From assembly GCA_002427045.1 (NCBI GenBank), contig DIPO01000080.1:1-6906 (forward strand): 6,906 bases of DNA. The letters are read 5' to 3'. The DNA comes from Firmicutes bacterium UBA5486. GTDB lineage: Bacteria; Bacillota; UBA4882; UBA10575. Positions 1-5,593 of the stretch are shown here, one piece after another. Both the position numbers and the translations under genes were made by a program. The notes beneath the pieces were generated by a model. That model did not search any database, was not told the origin of the DNA, and saw only the letters and a program-made list of their open reading frames with translations. Every line of letters begins with the position of its first letter. Positions within the stretch are counted from its first letter, which is position 1.

Positions 1-24
1 ATGACAACGCAAAAAGCCCTATGA
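1..24 (+). other. Possible 3' end of an upstream gene
   Basis: Frame 1 is open from the first base and ends in TGA at 22-24, fifteen bases before the preferred start of the ABC ATPase gene. This would suit the tail of an upstream gene of the same operon. Only seven codons are visible, so nothing can be said about the product, and the open frame may be chance. Confidence 0.2.
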
Positions 25-38
25 GAAGAGGTGAGCTA

Positions 39-806
39 ATGGAAAAAGCAATTGAAGTTAAAAATGTTACTCTAGCCTTTACTCCGACAAAACCACCGGA
101 ACTTGACGGAGTTAATTTTAATGTTAATAATGGAGAATTTGTCTGCCTAGTAGGTCCTAGTGGTTGTGGGAAATCCACTCTTTTGAGATTGATATCAGGG
201 GTATTACCACCTGACGCTGGAAAGATCAGGGTTTTTGGCGAAAAAGTGATTCCCGGCTGGAACCGGTTAAGTTTTGTCCCTCAGGACTCGCTTTTACTTC
301 CGTGGAGAACAGTATTGGAAAATATCAGCTTTCCTTTAGAACTGAATGAGAATAAAGATGATCCAGAAGAAAGAATTCAGAAAGCACGTGACGCTTTGAA
401 ATTAGTAAACCTTTCCGGAGTAGAGGATAAATACCCGCATCAGCTTTCTGGCGGTATGCGGCAACGGGTTGCACTGGCCCGGGCTTTAGTTGGAGAATCA
501 CGGCTGATATTGTTGGATGAACCATTTGCTGCCCTAGATGCTCTGACCCGAAGCCAGCTGCACTTGGAAATTTTAAATATACGGGCCCAAACTAAGTTCA
601 CAGGTTTAATGGTTACTCATAATATTTTTGAAGCGGTTTTTCTGTCTGATCGTGTACTGGTGATGGGAGAGAATCCCGGACGGGTTTTAGGAGAGGTCAT
701 AATTAATTTGGAATACCCAAGAAAACAGAAACTGCTCAGTACTCCGGTGTTTAGTAGTTTGGTAGGAAAGGTACAAGAACTTTTGGAACAGGGGTGGGTA
801 GGATAG
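39..806 (+). CDS. ABC transporter ATP-binding protein, TauB/SsuB/ThiZ-type
   Basis: This is the cytoplasmic ATPase subunit that powers the importer encoded with the next two genes. All nucleotide-binding motifs are intact (numbered from the preferred start): Walker A GPSGCGKST at about 39-47, Q-loop VPQD with Gln82, signature LSGGMRQ at about 136-142, Walker B ILLDE ending at Glu161, a D-loop ALD just after it, and the switch His194 in MVTHN. The LLLPWRTVLENI stretch after the Q-loop is typical of the nitrate/sulfonate/taurine/thiamine-precursor branch. The 255-residue length is normal for that branch. I chose ATG 39 because GAGGTGA at 28-34 lies just upstream of it. An in-frame ATG at 21 would add six residues but has no visible Shine-Dalgarno. 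The permease gene starts one base after the stop, so the two are probably translationally coupled. The family assignment is firm; the substrate cannot be read from this subunit. Confidence 0.95.
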   Translation: MEKAIEVKNVTLAFTPTKPPELDGVNFNVNNGEFVCLVGPSGCGKSTLLRLISGVLPPDAGKIRVFGEKVIPGWNRLSFVPQDSLLLPWRTVLENISFPLELNENKDDPEERIQKARDALKLVNLSGVEDKYPHQLSGGMRQRVALARALVGESRLILLDEPFAALDALTRSQLHLEILNIRAQTKFTGLMVTHNIFEAVFLSDRVLVMGENPGRVLGEVIINLEYPRKQKLLSTPVFSSLVGKVQELLEQGWVG

Positions 807-807
807 A

Positions 808-1590
808 ATGAAAAGCAAAATAAGTAACTTTTGTCGGCGGTATGAGCAGATTATTTCGGTTATTCTTATTGGGATGGTTGCTCTAATTATTTGGAAGATT
901 TTATCATTGTTTTATGAACCTTATATTCTTCCTTCTCCTGGTGAGGTTGGAATCCGTTTTAAAAAAATACTTGGGACTAGAGGCCTCCTGGCTGGCCATT
1001 TTTTCACTACTTTTTTTGAGGCGGTTGCGGGATTTTTATTAGCGGCCTTGGTTGCACTCCCATTAAGTTATCTATTGGCCCGTAACCCTCTTCTTGACCG
1101 GCTAATTACCCCTTTAGTCGTTGCGATGCAGGCGATTCCGATTGTCGCTTTAGCTCCCTTGCTTGTTATCTGGTTTGGTTTTGGAATAACTTCTAAGGTT
1201 TTGATTGCGGCAATGACCTCATTTTTCCCCATGCTTACTAATGGGGTAGTTGGTTTAAGGGAGACAGATCCCCGATTAAAAGAGCTATTAATTATTATGG
1301 GAGCTACTAAGCGGGAAATATTTCTGGAACTGGAAGTCCCTTCTGCTTTACCGGTGCTCTTCGGGGGAATGAGGATGGGGTTAACCCTTTCAGTGATTGG
1401 GGCGGTAGTGGGGGAGTTCTCCGGGGCAGGGAAAGGCCTTGGATATTTGGTTTATTTTGCCCGCGGGACCTTTGATACTCCCCTGATTTTTGTAGCTTTA
1501 CTGGTCTTAGCTGCAATTGGGATTGGTTTTTACCTATTAATTTCTAAGCTGGAAAGCTGGGTAATGCCTTGGAAACAAAGTGGGAGGTGA
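808..1590 (+). CDS. ABC transporter permease, TauC/SsuC/ThiX-type (BPD_transp_1)
   Basis: This is the integral membrane subunit of the importer, probably acting as a homodimer because only one permease gene is present. The 260-residue protein has about six hydrophobic segments. The first is at about 15-35, followed by the family-typical YILPSPGEV stretch, and the last ends near residue 248. The cytoplasmic EAA loop that docks on the ATPase lies at about 153-185, with the core MGATKREIF around residues 164-171 and the downstream VPSALP. The start is ATG 808, one base after the stop of the ATPase gene. AGGA at 800-803 and the G-rich stretch 791-798 inside the end of that gene provide a modest ribosome binding site. 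The short spacing and the shared family show that these two genes form one transporter. The substrate is not determined by this sequence. Confidence 0.94.
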   Translation: MKSKISNFCRRYEQIISVILIGMVALIIWKILSLFYEPYILPSPGEVGIRFKKILGTRGLLAGHFFTTFFEAVAGFLLAALVALPLSYLLARNPLLDRLITPLVVAMQAIPIVALAPLLVIWFGFGITSKVLIAAMTSFFPMLTNGVVGLRETDPRLKELLIIMGATKREIFLELEVPSALPVLFGGMRMGLTLSVIGAVVGEFSGAGKGLGYLVYFARGTFDTPLIFVALLVLAAIGIGFYLLISKLESWVMPWKQSGR

Positions 1591-1635
1591 AAACCAGGAG
1601 AATTTAATATTACGAAAATACGGTTAAACTTAATT

Positions 1636-1643
1636 AGGAGGTG
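1636..1643 (+). promoter_or_regulatory. Strong Shine-Dalgarno that fixes a GTG start at 1650
   Basis: AGGAGGTG at 1636-1643 is a near-perfect anti-16S match, six bases upstream of GTG 1650. An in-frame GTG at 1641 lies inside this element and so cannot be the start it serves. This shortens the solute-binding protein by three residues relative to the longest open frame and gives a typical Lys-Lys N-terminus. Confidence 0.8.
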
Positions 1644-1649
1644 CCTGAA

Positions 1650-2633
1650 GTGAAAAAAAACCATATACTTATAATAAGTATTATTATTATTTTAATTACG
1701 GGAATTATATTTTTTGTTAAACCGAAATCTAGTGGCCAAGTAACTTTAGCAATGACATATATTCCAAATGTCCAGTTTGCCCCGTGGTATGTTGCAAAAG
1801 AAAAAGGTTTTTATCGCAAAGAAGGTTTAGATGTAGTTTTTGATTATCGGATGGATATTGATGCTTTACAGTTGGTTGCTACCGGGAAAATGGATTATGC
1901 AATTGCCGGTGGTGATCAGGTGCTGGTTGCCCGGGCACAAGAAATTCCTGTAGTTTATATTTTGAGCCTCTATGCTAAATTTCCGCCATCGATCCTTGCG
2001 AAAACAGAGTCAGGAATTAAAACCCCCCAAGATTTAAGGGGAAAACAGATTGGCCTCCCTTTATATGGTACTAATTTGTTGGCTGTCAATGCAATCCTGA
2101 AACGGGCAGGTGTAGAGGCGAAGGATGTAAAACTGGTGGATATAGGTTATACACAGATTCAGTCGCTGGCTGAAGATAAAGTGGATGCAGTAGTTGGTTT
2201 TGCTAATAATGAACCAGTAAAATTGAAAGCTATGGGTTATGAAGTAAATGAGATTCATTCTTGGGATTATTTTTCTTTAGTTGGCCATGGCTTGATTACC
2301 GGGGAGAAAAAAATTGCCTCTGATTCAGATGAAGTGAAAAGATTAGTGCGCGCCAGTCTTAAAGGGTTAGAATATGCTTTGGCGCATCCGGAAGAAACAT
2401 TTGAGATTTGCCTCAAATACCTCCCGGAGCTTGGAGAGGAACAAAAAGAACAAGAAAAGGAAGTTCTTAAACGTTCGATGGCTTTATGGGAAAATGATTA
2501 TACCAGAGAGCATGGGGTGGGATATTCAGATCCGCGGGATTGGGAGGATTCGCAGAGGCTGATGATGGAATTGGGTATTATCCAAAAAGAGACTCCGGTA
2601 GAGAAGGTGCTGAACTTAAGCTTTTTACCTTAA
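1650..2633 (+). CDS. NMT1/THI5-family ABC solute-binding protein (ThiY/RibY-like)
   Basis: This is the extracytoplasmic ligand-binding subunit of the importer. The 327-residue protein from GTG 1650 has a Lys-rich start, one long hydrophobic segment at about 6-23, then a type 2 periplasmic-binding fold. Recognisable NMT1/THI5-family stretches are YIPNVQFAPWYVAKEKGFY near the start of the mature domain, the central GKQIGLPLYG, the VDAVVGFANNEP segment, and a C-terminal GYSDPRDWE. This family binds thiamine-pyrimidine precursors (ThiY) or riboflavin (RibY) in characterised members. I infer one of these but cannot choose. The iron-binding Cys-rich motif of the yeast THI5 synthase is absent; the only cysteine is in EICLKYL. 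There is no lipobox cysteine after the hydrophobic segment and no clear signal-peptidase I site, so the protein may stay anchored by an uncleaved N-terminal helix. The gene follows the permease by 59 bp and closes the operon. Confidence 0.9.
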   Translation: MKKNHILIISIIIILITGIIFFVKPKSSGQVTLAMTYIPNVQFAPWYVAKEKGFYRKEGLDVVFDYRMDIDALQLVATGKMDYAIAGGDQVLVARAQEIPVVYILSLYAKFPPSILAKTESGIKTPQDLRGKQIGLPLYGTNLLAVNAILKRAGVEAKDVKLVDIGYTQIQSLAEDKVDAVVGFANNEPVKLKAMGYEVNEIHSWDYFSLVGHGLITGEKKIASDSDEVKRLVRASLKGLEYALAHPEETFEICLKYLPELGEEQKEQEKEVLKRSMALWENDYTREHGVGYSDPRDWEDSQRLMMELGIIQKETPVEKVLNLSFLP

Positions 2634-2655
2634 GTATTTTCTAGATGATTGTCCA

Positions 2656-2672
2656 CCCCAGCTTTGCTGGGG
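2656..2672. other. GC-rich hairpin in the 3' UTR of the importer operon
   Basis: CCCCAGC and GCTGGGG form a perfect 7-bp stem around a TTT loop, 22 bp past the stop of the solute-binding protein gene. No T-tract follows on either strand, so it is not a standard intrinsic terminator. It may stabilise the 3' end of the mRNA or act as a pause. Between it and the next hairpin the sequence GATAAAGAG occurs twice (2683-2691 and 2693-2701), which I cannot interpret. Confidence 0.55.
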
Positions 2673-2702
2673 CAAGTGAAAGGATAAAGAGAGATAAAGA
2701 GT

Positions 2703-2736
2703 AATATAAAAAAGGGGCTAGCCCCTTTTTTATATT
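2703..2736. terminator. Bidirectional intrinsic terminator (34-bp perfect palindrome)
   Basis: The two halves are exact reverse complements centred between 2719 and 2720. Each holds a GGGGC/GCCCC core, a run of six A or T (2708-2713 and 2726-2731) and five more AT pairs. Read on the plus strand, the GC stem is followed by TTTTTTATATT. Read on the minus strand it is the same sequence. It can therefore stop the importer operon on the plus strand and the LysM-SleB gene on the minus strand, fitting the convergent layout. Confidence 0.88.
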
Positions 2737-2739
2737 TAA

Positions 2740-2762
2740 AACCGCCCGTAAAACGGGCGGTT
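2740..2762 (-). terminator. Terminator of the LysM-SleB gene
   Basis: AACCGCCCGT and ACGGGCGGTT form a perfect 10-bp stem around a 3-base loop. The inner 2742-2760 part is almost all GC. On the minus strand the stem is followed by TTTTAAATATAAAAAAG, a short U-rich run. It begins five bases past the stop of the minus-strand hydrolase gene, the usual place for its own terminator, and the neighbouring palindrome gives a second stop. Confidence 0.75.
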
Positions 2763-2766
2763 AGTA

Positions 2767-3723
2767 TTAGTTTTTATAAAAAACGTGATTACCAATAACG
2801 GTAGTAACAGGGTGCGATCTCACCCATGAGCTGGAAGCTGTTACTGGATTATAAAACCCGATAGCTCCGTAAGAGGGATCCCAATTATTTAAGGCATCAT
2901 GGACAGCTTTTAAAGTAGTAGCAGTTGCGGGTAAGTTGATCCTACCATCCATAACCGGGCTATATTGATAGTATCTTCCGTTTTCTACCTGATAAACAAT
3001 CTCCCGGATGGTATTGGGGAAACGCGGATCCTTTAATCTATTTAACACAGTAGCAGCCACAGCTACTTGGCCAACATAGGATTCCCCTTCAGCTTCCGCC
3101 CGTACCAGTCTGGCTAAGAGCTCAATATCAGATTGAGAGACCCCATTAGAATTCCCCGGCTTGGGGTTAGTAGGTTCTGGGGTAGGTTCCACAGTTGAGC
3201 CCGTGGGAATTATTAATCGTTGCCCGGGGTAGATAAGATCCGAGACGAGATTATTAGCGGATTTTATGGCTTGAATAGAAGTCCCATATCGTCTAGCTAA
3301 CAGATAAAGAGTATCCATACTTCTTACAGTACAAAGATTTCCCTCTGGTTGCGGATTAGAAGCTTGCGAAGAGGGGAGATAAAGAGTCTGTCCCACTTGC
3401 AAATTGTTACCCCAGATATTATTAATGTATCTTACAGTATCTAGTGGCAGAGAGTAGCGGGAAGCAATCAGATAAAGGCTATCCCCGGGACGGACAGAGT
3501 ACTTATTAGGGATCACTAAAGTTTGGCCTGGGTAGATAAGATCGGTTGCCAGATTATTGCTAGCCTTTAGAGAAAAGGCGGGCGTTCCGAAACGATGGGA
3601 AATTAGATACAAAGAATCTCCCGGTTTTACCTGGTAAACTTGTGCCCCAACAGAAGTAGAAAATAGGATCAGAAGAAAAGATGCAACAAAAAAAGTATTA
3701 CATATGTTTTTTTTGAGCTTCAT
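2767..3723 (-). CDS. Secreted three-LysM plus SleB-domain cell-wall hydrolase
   Basis: This is a 318-residue exported peptidoglycan hydrolase. The order is: signal peptide at about 1-27 (Lys-rich start, hydrophobic core, cleavage after VGA); LysM 1 at 30-72; LysM 2 at 75-117; LysM 3 at about 130-173; a Pro/Thr/Asn linker at 174-195; and a SleB/Hydrolase_2 catalytic domain at about 198-318. The catalytic domain starts with LARLVRAEAEGE, where Glu210 is the expected general acid, followed by GQVAVAATVLNR and GAIGFYNP. SleB-family enzymes are lytic transglycosylases that cut muramic-delta-lactam cortex during spore germination. Related proteins act on vegetative wall, so a germination role is inferred. 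LysM 3 lacks the usual PGD turn (RSMD instead) and carries Cys131. The start is supported by AAGGAGGAG about eight bases upstream on the minus strand. The gene is alone on its strand, convergent with the importer operon, and closed by tight terminators. Confidence 0.93.
   Translation of the reverse strand: MKLKKNICNTFFVASFLLILFSTSVGAQVYQVKPGDSLYLISHRFGTPAFSLKASNNLATDLIYPGQTLVIPNKYSVRPGDSLYLIASRYSLPLDTVRYINNIWGNNLQVGQTLYLPSSQASNPQPEGNLCTVRSMDTLYLLARRYGTSIQAIKSANNLVSDLIYPGQRLIIPTGSTVEPTPEPTNPKPGNSNGVSQSDIELLARLVRAEAEGESYVGQVAVAATVLNRLKDPRFPNTIREIVYQVENGRYYQYSPVMDGRINLPATATTLKAVHDALNNWDPSYGAIGFYNPVTASSSWVRSHPVTTVIGNHVFYKN
3227..3543 (-). repeat. Duplicated LysM coding units
   Basis: The 14-mer GGGTAGATAAGATC occurs at 3227-3240 and 3530-3543 (plus-strand reading), 303 bp apart. 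That is exactly 101 codons, and both copies encode the DLIYPGQ turn of LysM 3 and LysM 1. LysM 1 and LysM 3 are more alike than either is to LysM 2, which suggests an internal duplication. Confidence 0.65.
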
Positions 3724-3741
3724 AATATGCTCCTCCTTAAG

Positions 3742-3811
3742 TGGTCGTTTTGGTCGTCAACGGCCAATAAAGGTATAAAGAAAAGTACGTTAATTATTAT
3801 GATGGACGACC
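3742..3811. repeat. Three GGTCGT-type elements upstream of the hydrolase gene
   Basis: TGGTCGT occurs at 3742-3748 and 3751-3757, nine bases apart in the same orientation. The inverted form GACGACC occurs at 3805-3811, matching GGTCGTC at 3752-3758. They flank the likely minus-strand promoter zone, which is where an operator would be expected. No known regulator is recognised, so the role is a guess. Confidence 0.4.
3795..3801 (-). promoter_or_regulatory. Possible sporulation-sigma -10 (CATAATA) for the hydrolase gene
   Basis: On the minus strand CATAATA lies 71 bp upstream of the hydrolase start and differs by one base from the sigma-G -10 consensus CATACTA, which would suit a spore-cortex enzyme. 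The expected -35 element at about 15 bases upstream is a T-rich run rather than a GMATR match, so the call is weak. A TTTACA about 12 bases upstream of CATAATA is spaced too closely to support a sigma-A promoter with it. Confidence 0.25.
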
Positions 3812-3913
3812 TTTGTAAAAATAGATTCTGTATAACGCTGGATATTCCTAGTGGGAATTAGAGGAAAAGCCAATTATGGGAGAAAACAAGAGAAGCGGTG
3901 GTATCAGGATAGG

Positions 3914-3939
3914 ATGGTTATAAATGGTTATAATATAAT
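3914..3939 (+). promoter_or_regulatory. Tandem 10-bp repeat overlapping -10 boxes, upstream of the FMN-protein gene
   Basis: ATGGTTATAA is repeated exactly head-to-tail at 3914-3923 and 3924-3933. The second copy runs into two overlapping TATAAT boxes (3929-3934 and 3934-3939), about 100 bp upstream of ATG 4039. No good -35 sits 17 bases upstream, so if this is a promoter it may need an activator. The repeat is a natural candidate binding site, but that is inference. Confidence 0.35.
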
Positions 3940-4038
3940 TGATAATTAAGAGATTTGCCAAATTAGCTAAGTATCATCTAACCGATTACGTGATTCTTAA
4001 TTATGTAACTTTCTGATTCAAGAAAGGAGAAAGAAAAG

Positions 4039-5451
4039 ATGCCTACTTTTAGCCTGATGATCCTGGCCACAATGATTGGCGTAATTATCACCATCTTGTT
4101 CTTACTTATTACCGGTAGAAGTATTATAAAGGGAATTTATAGTATTTATTATAATAGGACAAAAATTTTAAAAAGCTTTAATCTGACAAACAAAGTAGGT
4201 TTAGGCTTACAGGGAGAGACAGAATTCCAATCTGCCCTTAGAAATCCTCTGAATTATCAATTAAGTAGGAAAGCGATGCTCTCACCATGGAAGGAAATAC
4301 TTTTTAATCCAGTATACCTTCATCGTCTCCCATTATTGGATTATCAAAAAGTGGGGACGAATGTGATAATTGGAGAGAAAACCCGCTACCCATTAAAATT
4401 AAAGATTCCAATTATGATTGCTGGAATGGCCTATGGAACAATTCTTAGTGCTCAAACCAAACAGGCACTGGCAATGGGCGCAACAATAGCTGGTACAACG
4501 ACAAATACAGGAAACGGCCCTTTTTTGCCAGATGAAAGGGTGGCAGCAGAGAAGTTGGTTATCCAGTATTCCCGGGGACGTTGGACAAAAGATTTGGAAG
4601 TACTGAAAGCAGCTGATGCCATTGAAATTCAACTGGGACAGGGCCTCTGGGGGCCAATACCGGAAGAATTCCGGCCAAGTAGATTAGCCCGAAATCCTAA
4701 ACTACGCAGAGTAATAGGGGTAAATCCGGGGGAAAGGGCTATGATTCCTCCACGTTTACTGGAAGTAAAAGATGAAGAAGACTTAGGAGAGTTAGTTGAA
4801 AGTATAAGACAGAAAACAGGGGGAATTCCGATTGGAATCAAAATTGGTGCTACACAATGGTTAGAGAAGGAACTAGAATTACTAGTGCGGACTAATCCTG
4901 ATTTTTTAGCTATTGATGGCGTAGAGGGAGAAAATTATGGTGGATTAGCTTTAAACTTAGAGTCGATGGGTACTCCAACCTTGTATGCTACATATAGAGC
5001 GAGGAATTTTTTAGAAAAAAGAAATCTAGCAGGAAAAATTGCTCTTCTGGTAGGAGGGGGATTATATACACCGATGGATTTTTTGAAAGCTTTAGCATTA
5101 GGGGCTGATGCTGTTTTTATTGGGACAATAGGTTTAATAGCTTTGCTTCAGACTCAAAGGAACAAACTTTTTCCTTGGGAGCCCCCTACTAAACTTATTT
5201 TTAATGAAAGTACGCAGAAGAATAAATTGAATATTCCACTCGCTGCTGAAAGTCTGTCAAATTTTTTAAAAGCAGCGGTGCAGGAGATGCAGATTGCGGC
5301 TTTATGTTTAGGACGGAACCATCTACAAGAAGTTAATAAAAGTGATCTTTCTTCATCAAACAAAAAGCTAGCTGAATATCTGGGGATTCAGTGGTGTGGA
5401 GAATCGATGGAAATCTCCCATCTCAGCAAGTTGGGGCATGTGAAAAGATGA
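4039..5451 (+). CDS. Membrane-anchored FMN-binding glutamate-synthase-domain protein (YerD-like)
   Basis: The 470-residue protein has one N-terminal transmembrane helix at about 5-25 and then a Glu_synthase-type TIM barrel that should bind FMN in the cytoplasm. Visible barrel motifs are IMIAGMAYG (about 125-133), NTGNGPFLPDE (about 156-166), IEIQLGQG (about 195-202), VNPGERAMIPP (228-238), IGIKIG with Lys268, IDGVEG with Asp293, and the phosphate-binding VGGGLYTP and GADAVFIGT (about 338-363). True GltB carries a three-cysteine Fe-S motif just after the last of these. Here it is replaced by ALLQTQRNKLFPWEPP, and the only cysteines are near the C-terminus (ALCLG, QWCG). The amidotransferase and GXGXG domains of GltB are also absent. 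This matches the stand-alone YerD-like subfamily, whose reaction is not established to my knowledge, so I would not call it a glutamate synthase. The start has AAAGGAG nine bases upstream. No clear terminator separates it from the next gene. Confidence 0.9.
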   Translation: MPTFSLMILATMIGVIITILFLLITGRSIIKGIYSIYYNRTKILKSFNLTNKVGLGLQGETEFQSALRNPLNYQLSRKAMLSPWKEILFNPVYLHRLPLLDYQKVGTNVIIGEKTRYPLKLKIPIMIAGMAYGTILSAQTKQALAMGATIAGTTTNTGNGPFLPDERVAAEKLVIQYSRGRWTKDLEVLKAADAIEIQLGQGLWGPIPEEFRPSRLARNPKLRRVIGVNPGERAMIPPRLLEVKDEEDLGELVESIRQKTGGIPIGIKIGATQWLEKELELLVRTNPDFLAIDGVEGENYGGLALNLESMGTPTLYATYRARNFLEKRNLAGKIALLVGGGLYTPMDFLKALALGADAVFIGTIGLIALLQTQRNKLFPWEPPTKLIFNESTQKNKLNIPLAAESLSNFLKAAVQEMQIAALCLGRNHLQEVNKSDLSSSNKKLAEYLGIQWCGESMEISHLSKLGHVKR

Positions 5452-5593
5452 AAATGAAACTGTAGAATATAAAGGCTGTTAATAAACGCGATATGCGAGG
5501 AGAGAAAATTTAAAGCCGGCAGGAGAACCGTATGAAACAGCGAAAATAAGTAAAAGGATTAATTATTTTTGAAGAAACAAAGGATGAAAACCT
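5452..5593 (+). other. 142-bp spacer with two mini-frames and no terminator
   Basis: No T-tailed hairpin is present, so the FMN-protein and M23 genes may share a transcript. ATG 5448 overlaps the upstream stop and opens a 5-codon frame ending at TAG 5463-5465. A second 5-codon frame, ATG 5532 to TAA 5549, has GGCAGGAG eight or so bases upstream, a better ribosome site than chance would often give. GCCGGC at 5514-5519 is a short palindrome. AAAGGATG at 5579-5586 serves the M23 gene. No confident promoter was seen. Confidence 0.5.

Larger units (their letters stand above)
3724..4038. other. 315-bp divergent intergenic region without a convincing gene
   Basis: The spacer separates the minus-strand hydrolase from the plus-strand FMN-protein gene. 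It contains the hydrolase ribosome binding site (3731-3738, minus), a repeated TGGTCGT element, a sporulation-like -10 on the minus strand (3795-3801), a tandem 10-bp repeat overlapping TATAAT boxes on the plus strand, and AAAGGAG at 4023-4029, nine bases before ATG 4039. A 10-bp inverted pair, ATAATTAAGA at 3942-3951 and TCTTAATTAT at 3995-4004, could fold in the 5' leader of the plus-strand gene. I recognise no known riboswitch. Frames at 3799 and 3876 are too short and lack good ribosome sites. Confidence 0.7.

Noticed and set aside
1..38. TPP or FMN riboswitch ahead of the importer operon
   Set aside because: The window holds only 38 bases before the first gene and none of the conserved riboswitch elements can be seen.
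1307..1516. Open frames antisense to the importer, FMN-protein and hydrolase genes
   Set aside because: They overlap strong, motif-bearing genes, lack ribosome sites and have low-complexity products, so they are shadows.
1641..1649. GTG 1641 as the start of the solute-binding protein
   Set aside because: It lies inside the AGGAGGTG ribosome binding site, which is correctly spaced for GTG 1650.
3799..3861. A 20-codon frame starting ATGATG in the divergent spacer
   Set aside because: It has no Shine-Dalgarno, overlaps the proposed minus-strand promoter, and its product resembles nothing I know.
3876..3923. A 15-codon frame (starts MGENKRSGG) in the divergent spacer
   Set aside because: The purine-rich AGAGGA upstream is too far from the ATG, the frame is very short, and it runs into the tandem repeat.
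5452..5593. Promoter for the M23 gene (TAGAAT at 5463, TATAAA nearby)
   Set aside because: No acceptable -35 at 16-18 bases, and AT-rich hexamers are expected by chance here.
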